Source of the DNA: Gryganskiella cystojenkinii | Lineage: Eukaryota; Mortierellomycota; Mortierellomycetes; Mortierellales; Mortierellaceae | Length of the DNA stretch: 11,161 nucleotides | NCBI GenBank assembly: GCA_015852425.1 | Contig: JAAAIG010000078.1 | Location: 32,314-43,474, forward strand | Reading direction: 5' to 3' | Shown: piece by piece, positions 6,010-11,161 of the stretch | Numbering within the stretch: position 1 is the first letter of the stretch | Layout of the letters: each line of letters opens with the position of its first letter | Made by a program: the position numbers and the translations under genes | Notes under the pieces: model-generated | What the model was told of the DNA's origin: nothing | The model's database searches: none | Seen by the model: the letters and a program-made list of their open reading frames with translations, nothing else

Positions 6010-9000
6010 TTATCCCACACTCTTTCGGAACTTGCCAAAGACACCACTGACAGCGGCTTTTCCGGCACCCAGGACGGTCTGCTTCTTGGTGTTATTTTTG
6101 TTGCTGCTTCCCGCAGCTCCGTTTACACCGTCCACCATCGCTAACTCGGATCCTGAGCCATGCTTGCTCGATAAGAATCCTTCACTCGATCGGCGACCCT
6201 GGACTAAGTGCGAATCCTCGAAGGGACGCTGATCTTGATTAGTCATACCCCCGTTCTCTCGAGGAGAATTTGATCCACTTGCGCCGGTGCACTTCAACGT
6301 AGCGAGATGAGTTGGCGAATGCAACGAGTACACACTGTGTCGGCCGGCCCGTTCACGCTTCGAACCAGACCCGAGTAGAATCTGCTCTTGATGTTGTTGC
6401 TGATCCGTCGACATGATCATCGTCTGGACCCGGTCACTGCTTGTGGCAGCAGTCAAGGACATGGACCTAGGACCAGTCCCAAAGGGATTTGAGGGTGAAG
6501 CTGCAACCGAGGACGACGACGACGCAGACGACGCAGACGACGCCAACGAGGTCGATGCTGAAGCATTCGGTGACTTTTTCAAAGACGAAGAAGGTTTCAT
6601 TGACATGAACATGGATGATGCCGCAGTCGACGCTGATTTTGGGCTTTTTGTAGAATTTGCAGAGGTCGGTGTCGTGGGACTCGAGGAAGAGGAGGAATCA
6701 GTGAACGCAAAAGAGGGTGCTCCACCAGGGAGGACACTTGCTGCCATGTAATAGTCCTGCTCATCACAATAACCACGATGAGGATCACTCCTGAGCAACG
6801 CTTTGAGAGGATTCATTGGATTCGAGTGTGTTGGGGACTGTTGATGAGGGTGGACTTGGATCTGAGGCAACTGTAAGGGCATCTGTTGTTGTTGCAGGGG
6901 TATCACTGGAGACAGTGGATGGTGCGGCATGGCTGTGGCAGTTGAGTACATGCCTCCGGTGGTCGTTGTTGAGCCTGAATTGCTCACCGACTTTGACAAC
7001 TCGTCTGCAGAGCGTTGAGGGTTCAATCGTGTCCGGGGTCGAAAGAGACTGGATCCGGATCCGACCGACAAAGACAATGCAGTGGAGTTCGTCCCACCCC
7101 GTTTCAGGTGCGGACCAAATTCGGGGCTACCACTGGCCCCAGGATTCGAGGATGGCATTTGGAGGAAAGATGTACTGTTGTCGGAGCTTTGACGATGACC
7201 ACTATAAGACAACTCAGGTACCGACAGTGTAGGACTCGACCCATTCTTGTTTGAGGTCAAACTGCTCCCGTTTGGAGTAAACTGGGCGTTTAGCGAGAGT
7301 ACAGATCCTGATGCAGACTGATGGATTCCATTTCCTTTCTAAAAATAACACAGAAAACAAAACAAAAAAACAGACATGAAACAGAGAACGTTTCCAACGC
7401 CAGAGTTAGTCTCCAATCCCAGACCTGTATTCGCGTGTAAAAATTATAAACTATTGACGCTCGTTTTATTTTACCTTATTGCTCTTCTCCTTGTCCCCGC
7501 CCCCAGAGAGATTCATCCACCGGGTCAGACTCACACTCGTCGCACGGATCTGTGCCACCGGTCCCATCGATCCCGATCCAGGTCCGTCTGCAGAACCACC
7601 AATGCCACCGCCATTCGCCGCAGTCATGCCATTCATCAGATCCGGTGTAGGTGCACGGGCAGCATCGACTGCCGCGACAGCCGCCGCCAACTGTGCCTCG
7701 TCAATCAGAGTCTGTTTCGCTTCCAAGTACTGTTGTGCCTTCTCAGACAGTTTGATATCAGGCACAAGTGGAGCGGGCGAATAATAGGACGGGATCAAAG
7801 TGTCATCGGGTGGAAGAGCCGAGTTGTGCTCCAAGATGGGAGTATCTATTGGGTTATCAAAATTCAACGTAATTGATGGTTAGATTCAAAGAGATACGGA
7901 AACCTTTTTTTGAAAAAAAAAATAAAAATAAAAATAAGAGAGATGTCGTGTAATTAAAAAGGTGCAGAAAGAAGTGTCTTACCCAAGAACTTTTCCAAAG
8001 ACATCTGCAAGACCCTCCATCCTTCTTCTGTCTCCGTGTATCCCTTTAGAGTAATATATTCCTCCTCTTCATCCTCACCCAGTTCTTCCATCTCATTCAG
8101 CTGTTGTTCCTTGGAATTCTTATTCTTGACTTCCAAGAACGGACATGAATAAAACGGCAATTTCAACTCGGCCGTTGACAAGGGTGAAGACTCATCCGAT
8201 CCCGTCACTGCCACGGAGGCAAGCGTCGTCATTGACTCCTCCTGAGCGTTCAACAACTGTTGATTTTGGTACCTATAGCTCTGGTTCCGTGTAGGCAGCA
8301 CCGGGTACCGACTCTGTTGCTGCTGTTGGATTTGCTGTTGTTGTTCCTGGACTAATAATTTGAACTGACTCATGGTTGCGGCCGAATCCGGGACCAGACC
8401 CTTCTTAGCCTCCATGACCTCGGACAGTGTCATTCTTGTAGTAGAATGTTGTGATTGACCTTGTGCATCTCCGTTCGCAGAAGTAGTAGTAGCTGCGATC
8501 GTTTCAGCCATGACTTCAGCGGACTGCAACAAATCTGAAGAAGAGGATCCAGACAGGAGGGTCGAGTTGAGAGAATAAGACGATCCCTTTTGTGAGCCTT
8601 GAAGAGATCGCTTCGATCCAATATCACCTCCTCTGGACCCGATACCTCCTCCTTCTGCAGCGATCGCCAACGAGGGTGACGGTATGGACAATGACAACGC
8701 CATGGAGGAGATCGGCGGTAACTGAGGCGGGGCACTCATGGTCCGATCTGACACCGAAGTCGACAATGGCATCGAGCCATCATACGTGCATCCACCACTG
8801 TATCGCTGAGTCTTGCTATCATTACCGTTCGGGGGTACAATCGAGGGTCCGGAAAGAGACTGAGACTTCATGTGAGGCAATGGTGGCAGAGCCGCAGAGG
8901 TTAAAGTCGACAGTGAGGACGAAAGACGATGTCGAACCTTGCTTACAGTCCTGGCGACTGACGTGGTCGCGGATGGATTAGCTGCGGTTGTTGGCGTTGG

Positions 9001-11067
9001 GGGGTTGGCCCGTCTGTAGGGTTGTTGCTGCTGCTGGTGAAGACTATTCAGGTTCGCCGCCGCCGCTTCGACCGCAGTTGTTGTTCCTGCAGAGGTCTCT
9101 CCATTCACTGTCACAGAAACACTATTGCGCTTGTTATTGACACCGTTATTGTTGTTACTGTCCTTGTTCTCCAACAAAAGCAGTATCTCGGGTAGAGCCG
9201 AAGCCTTAATCCTGATACAGAAGCAGAACAACCTCTTTGTACGGGCAACCAACACTCGGATAGGGCGACAATCCCTGTCACTCAAAGACAGGGATACAGG
9301 TAACTCGGTCGGTTCTTTGACGGCCGCGGGCTTGAACTGGATACCATAGTTGGATCGTGACGGCGACGAAGCTCCACCATATGCCGAAGCTAAGGATGAC
9401 GTTGGAGACTCTGGAGGTGGAGGCAAGAATGTTCCACTGCCTCGAAATTGACCTCTGGGTGTCACCGGGGTCTTGGGCATTCCATTGAACACTGTAGACG
9501 TATCCCGCTCCTGTTCGGCCTCAATGTTATTCTGTTTCTTGACTTCGACCCACAGGAAATGACCCTGGTCATTGATGGTCGCAAAGCATTTCACATATCG
9601 ACCCGGTTGTCGAGTCTTTGTCTCTGAGGTTTCTTTCTCGGTATCAACAACAATCTCTCCGTCCTTGACTGATTTCGTGTCACCCTCAACAATGGGCTTG
9701 AACCCGTCTTGAAGAACAAGTCCTCGACTAGGGACATAGAGCCAGATATAACCGGTGTAAATTGGCGCCATGGAGGACCGAGCACTTGATGTGACCAACA
9801 AACGTTCACTGGCTGCATCAAGGTATTCGGTTCCAAGCACTGGTCTCCTGGCCTTGGTGGTTCGGCTAGCCACTGTTGGTGATGTTACGGAACTTGAGCC
9901 TCCAGATGCTGCCGCTGCCGCTGCTGCTGCCGCCGCCGCAGCTGCCGCATGGGTTGCTGGGGGCGAATCCAATCGAAAGGGCGCCTCGGAGACATTGGAT
10001 AGATCCAGAGGACGCATAGAAGAAGACTCCATGATTTCAGGTGCGGAAACTATTATTTTTTGAATAAGGACCATTGAGGTGTTGGTCAGTCCATTCTGTA
10101 CCAAATTACATGAAACTTAAAAAATAAAAATAAAACAAAGAGGTTGATTATATATCCTACCTTTGGATTGCTGCTTAGTATGTCCTCGTTGCTGAGACGA
10201 TTGATGTTGAAGTGCCATCTGCTGAGCATTCAAAGCCCAGAATCGATTCGGCTCTGTGATCGCCCGTCGTCTGCTGTCCTCTTTTCCATTGATGCTTCCA
10301 CCATCACTGGTCAACGACAGTAACCCACCGGCAAGACCAACGGGTCCACTGCTTTGGCCATGCTCCTTGGGGCCGCTAGTCAATCCTTCTGTCTGCTGAG
10401 TGCTTGAGAACAAGGATGATGAAGCCGATAGCGAAGGACTCATAGGCGTGGCCTGACTAATGTTCCGGAGATGACTGTTGAGAGCATTCAGGGGGTGTGC
10501 ATGGTTGTTGTAGTACCCATTCACATTCTGGGATCCTGCACTGCTTCCTTTGCTACCGCCATTACCGCTACCCAAGAGATTGCTTGCCAAGAGCTGATGA
10601 TGATGCGAATTCAGGTTCGAAAACGCAGCCGCCGCATTCGAGATTGTCACTGGGTTGATGGACGGAACCGTCATGGCCATCGCGACCGCCGATATTGACG
10701 CCGTTGAGGCTCCTGTTGCAATTCTGCTATTTCCCTCTCCATTACTCATCGCGATGCCGCTTGAACTCCCATTCCCGTTCAACGCCTGATTGAGCGCTCC
10801 CAAGCTATGGGCTGTATTGTTCCGTTTCCGCTCAGAAGAGTAGCCGCTGACAAGACTGGCAAAGGCTGAGGACCCATAGAGGTGGTTATGCGTGTTGTTG
10901 TGGCCACCTGTGCCACCATCCACAGAAGATGAAGAGATGGAACTCGCGTGCCGATGACTGTTCGTGTCGTTGTTGGAAGTCGAGGTCGGGTGTCCAAACA
11001 TGGGTGAGCTCAACGGCGCCACGGTGCTTTTAAGAGACTCAAAGATCCTGATCCAGTGGTGAACATC
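6010..11067 (-). CDS. Large PH-like, low-complexity protein (3' four exons; 5' end outside window)
   Basis: Four exons, 11067-10161, 10115-7983, 7845-7475 and 7338-6010, join in phase to 1579 codons plus TAA; residue numbers here count from 11067. Residues 1-15 (HHWIRIFESLKS) look like the C-terminal Trp-containing helix of a PH domain whose start is upstream of the window. A long Ser/Asn/Gly/His-rich linker follows, with RRRAITEP as a possible basophilic kinase site. Alanine run: 359-372. A second PH-like region begins at about 421: GYIWLYVPSR, GRYVKCFATINDQGHFLWVEVKK (474-496) and PVSLSLSD to LFCFCIRI (575-605). Some 380 residues rich in Ser, Asn and Gln intervene. The apparent last strand and helix then follow (YITLKGYTETEEGWRVLQ, 989 on; Trp1002). 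Next come PSYYSPAPLVPDIKLS and an Ala-rich helix-prone segment. The C-terminal 440 residues are disordered-looking and end in a basic tail (KAAVSGVFGKFRKSVG). The likely role is a membrane- or phosphoinositide-associated scaffold. The exact family is not recognised; the fungal Skg3/Caf120-type PH proteins are one candidate by architecture only. Confidence 0.8.
7339..7474 (-). other. Intron 4 of the PH-type gene (phase 0)
   Basis: Donor AAG|GTAAAA after residue 1137 and acceptor TTATTTTTAG|AAAGG before residue 1138; 136 bases. A branch-site match GACTAAC lies about 70 bases before the acceptor, followed by a long T-rich tract. Without splicing the frame stops two codons past the donor. The downstream exon is open from the acceptor (1329 bases, divisible by three). 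Confidence 0.85.
7846..7982 (-). other. Intron 3 of the PH-type gene (phase 1)
   Basis: Consensus donor TTGG|GTAAGA at 7983/7982, acceptor AACCCAATAG at 7846, 137 bases, with a TCTAACC branch site about 40 bases before the acceptor. Splicing creates a split Asp codon (G|AT) and continues the helix-like segment SLEKFL directly into DTPILEHN, with the frame preserved on both sides. Confidence 0.88.
8313..8352 (-). repeat. Glutamine-rich tract within the PH-type protein
   Basis: CAA/CAG-type codons encode two short Gln runs separated by Ile (QQQQ-I-QQQQQ pattern). The tract is part of the low-complexity insertion between the two halves of the second PH-like region. A second, shorter Gln run lies near 9026-9042. 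These are typical of disordered, interaction-prone fungal linkers. Confidence 0.7.
9907..9948 (-). repeat. Polyalanine tract (14 Ala) within the PH-type protein
   Basis: Fourteen consecutive Ala codons using a mixture of GCT, GCC and GCA rather than one repeated triplet. The mixture argues against recent slippage and for maintenance at protein level. Because GCN repeats are complementary to further GCN-like triplets, the opposite strand also reads as polyalanine in one frame; that open frame is a shadow. Confidence 0.85.
10116..10160 (-). other. Intron 2 of the PH-type gene, unusually short (45 bases)
   Basis: Donor CCAAAG|GTAGGA at 10161/10160 and acceptor TTTTTTAAG at 10116. This pair joins the flanking exons in phase (split Val codon, then SCNLVQNG). 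A more typical acceptor GTACAG ends at 10096 and would make a 65-base intron, but it puts the next exon out of frame from this donor. I therefore prefer the 45-base version, with reservations because AAG acceptors are less used. Confidence 0.55.
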
Positions 11068-11161
11068 CTATAATGATTTATATTTGTAAGTTTGGATACA
11101 CATTTTGAATTAATGCAAGGAGAGAGAGAGGGAGGGGGGGGGGGGGGGCCCAAAAACATAC
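11068..11161 (-). other. Probable complete intron 1 reaching the window edge (94 bases)
   Basis: The last six bases of the window, read on the minus strand, are GTATGT, a standard fungal 5' splice donor. The acceptor AATCATTATAG lies at 11068, immediately before the exon beginning GATGTTCACCAC. The interior contains a run of 15 C (minus strand), a CT repeat, and AT-rich sequence. If right, the preceding exon ends on the first base outside the window. The acceptor is well supported by the open frame that follows; the donor is inferred from one motif. Confidence 0.6.
11119..11148. repeat. GA microsatellite adjoining a 15-base G run
   Basis: The plus strand reads GGAGAGAGAGAG, then GGGA, then 15 consecutive G (11134-11148), followed by CCC. 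On the coding (minus) strand this is a C run followed by CT repeats inside the probable first intron, in the usual place of neither the branch site nor the polypyrimidine tract. Length of such runs is error-prone in sequencing. Confidence 0.8.

Noticed and set aside
6413..6751. Plus-strand acidic open frame rich in Asp and Ala
   Set aside because: It is the antisense of a serine-rich segment of the PH-type protein; Asp/Glu richness follows from complementing Ser codons.

Overview
The window looks like a fungal nuclear contig, probably from an early-diverging filamentous lineage (Mucoromycota, perhaps Mortierellaceae). The evidence is short spliceosomal introns with GTAAG-type donors and CTAAC-type branch sites, an intronless MBOAT/wax-synthase-type acyltransferase, a very long Ser/Asn/Gln/Ala-rich PH-type protein, and a decayed Ty3/Gypsy integrase. 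The lineage is an inference from style; no marker gene is present.

Layout. Positions 1-86 form a fold-back with 19-bp perfect arms. Positions about 395-1065 on the minus strand hold a frameshifted Ty3/Gypsy integrase relic, with unrecognised and possibly element-derived sequence out to about 1640. At 1800-2082 (plus) lies a broken GC-rich coding remnant. It ends on the base immediately before the stop codon of an intact minus-strand alpha/beta-hydrolase gene (2083-3048). That gene is GC-rich and bacterial in character, but it carries an AT-rich secretion signal and eukaryote-style upstream elements: TATA boxes and a candidate 5'-UTR intron. About 1.5 kb of A/T- and purine-rich intergenic DNA follows, in which I support no gene. 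A plus-strand membrane acyltransferase occupies 4574-5872. It is convergent, across 137 bp, with the 3' part of a large minus-strand gene (6010 to beyond 11161).

The large gene is resolved here into four exons: 11067-10161, 10115-7983, 7845-7475 and 7338-6010. Their phases agree, giving 1579 in-frame codons plus a stop. The window's last bases read GTATGT on the minus strand, so the right edge probably coincides with a splice donor and the gene continues beyond the window. The visible protein starts in what looks like the last helix of one PH-like domain. It then contains a second PH-like domain that appears to be split by roughly 380 residues of low-complexity sequence.

The genes do not form a pathway. 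The most interesting item is the hydrolase, which looks like a bacterial gene captured by a fungus and re-targeted for secretion. A sharp change in base composition falls exactly at the signal peptide/mature boundary, and a second foreign-looking, decayed coding remnant abuts it tail to tail.
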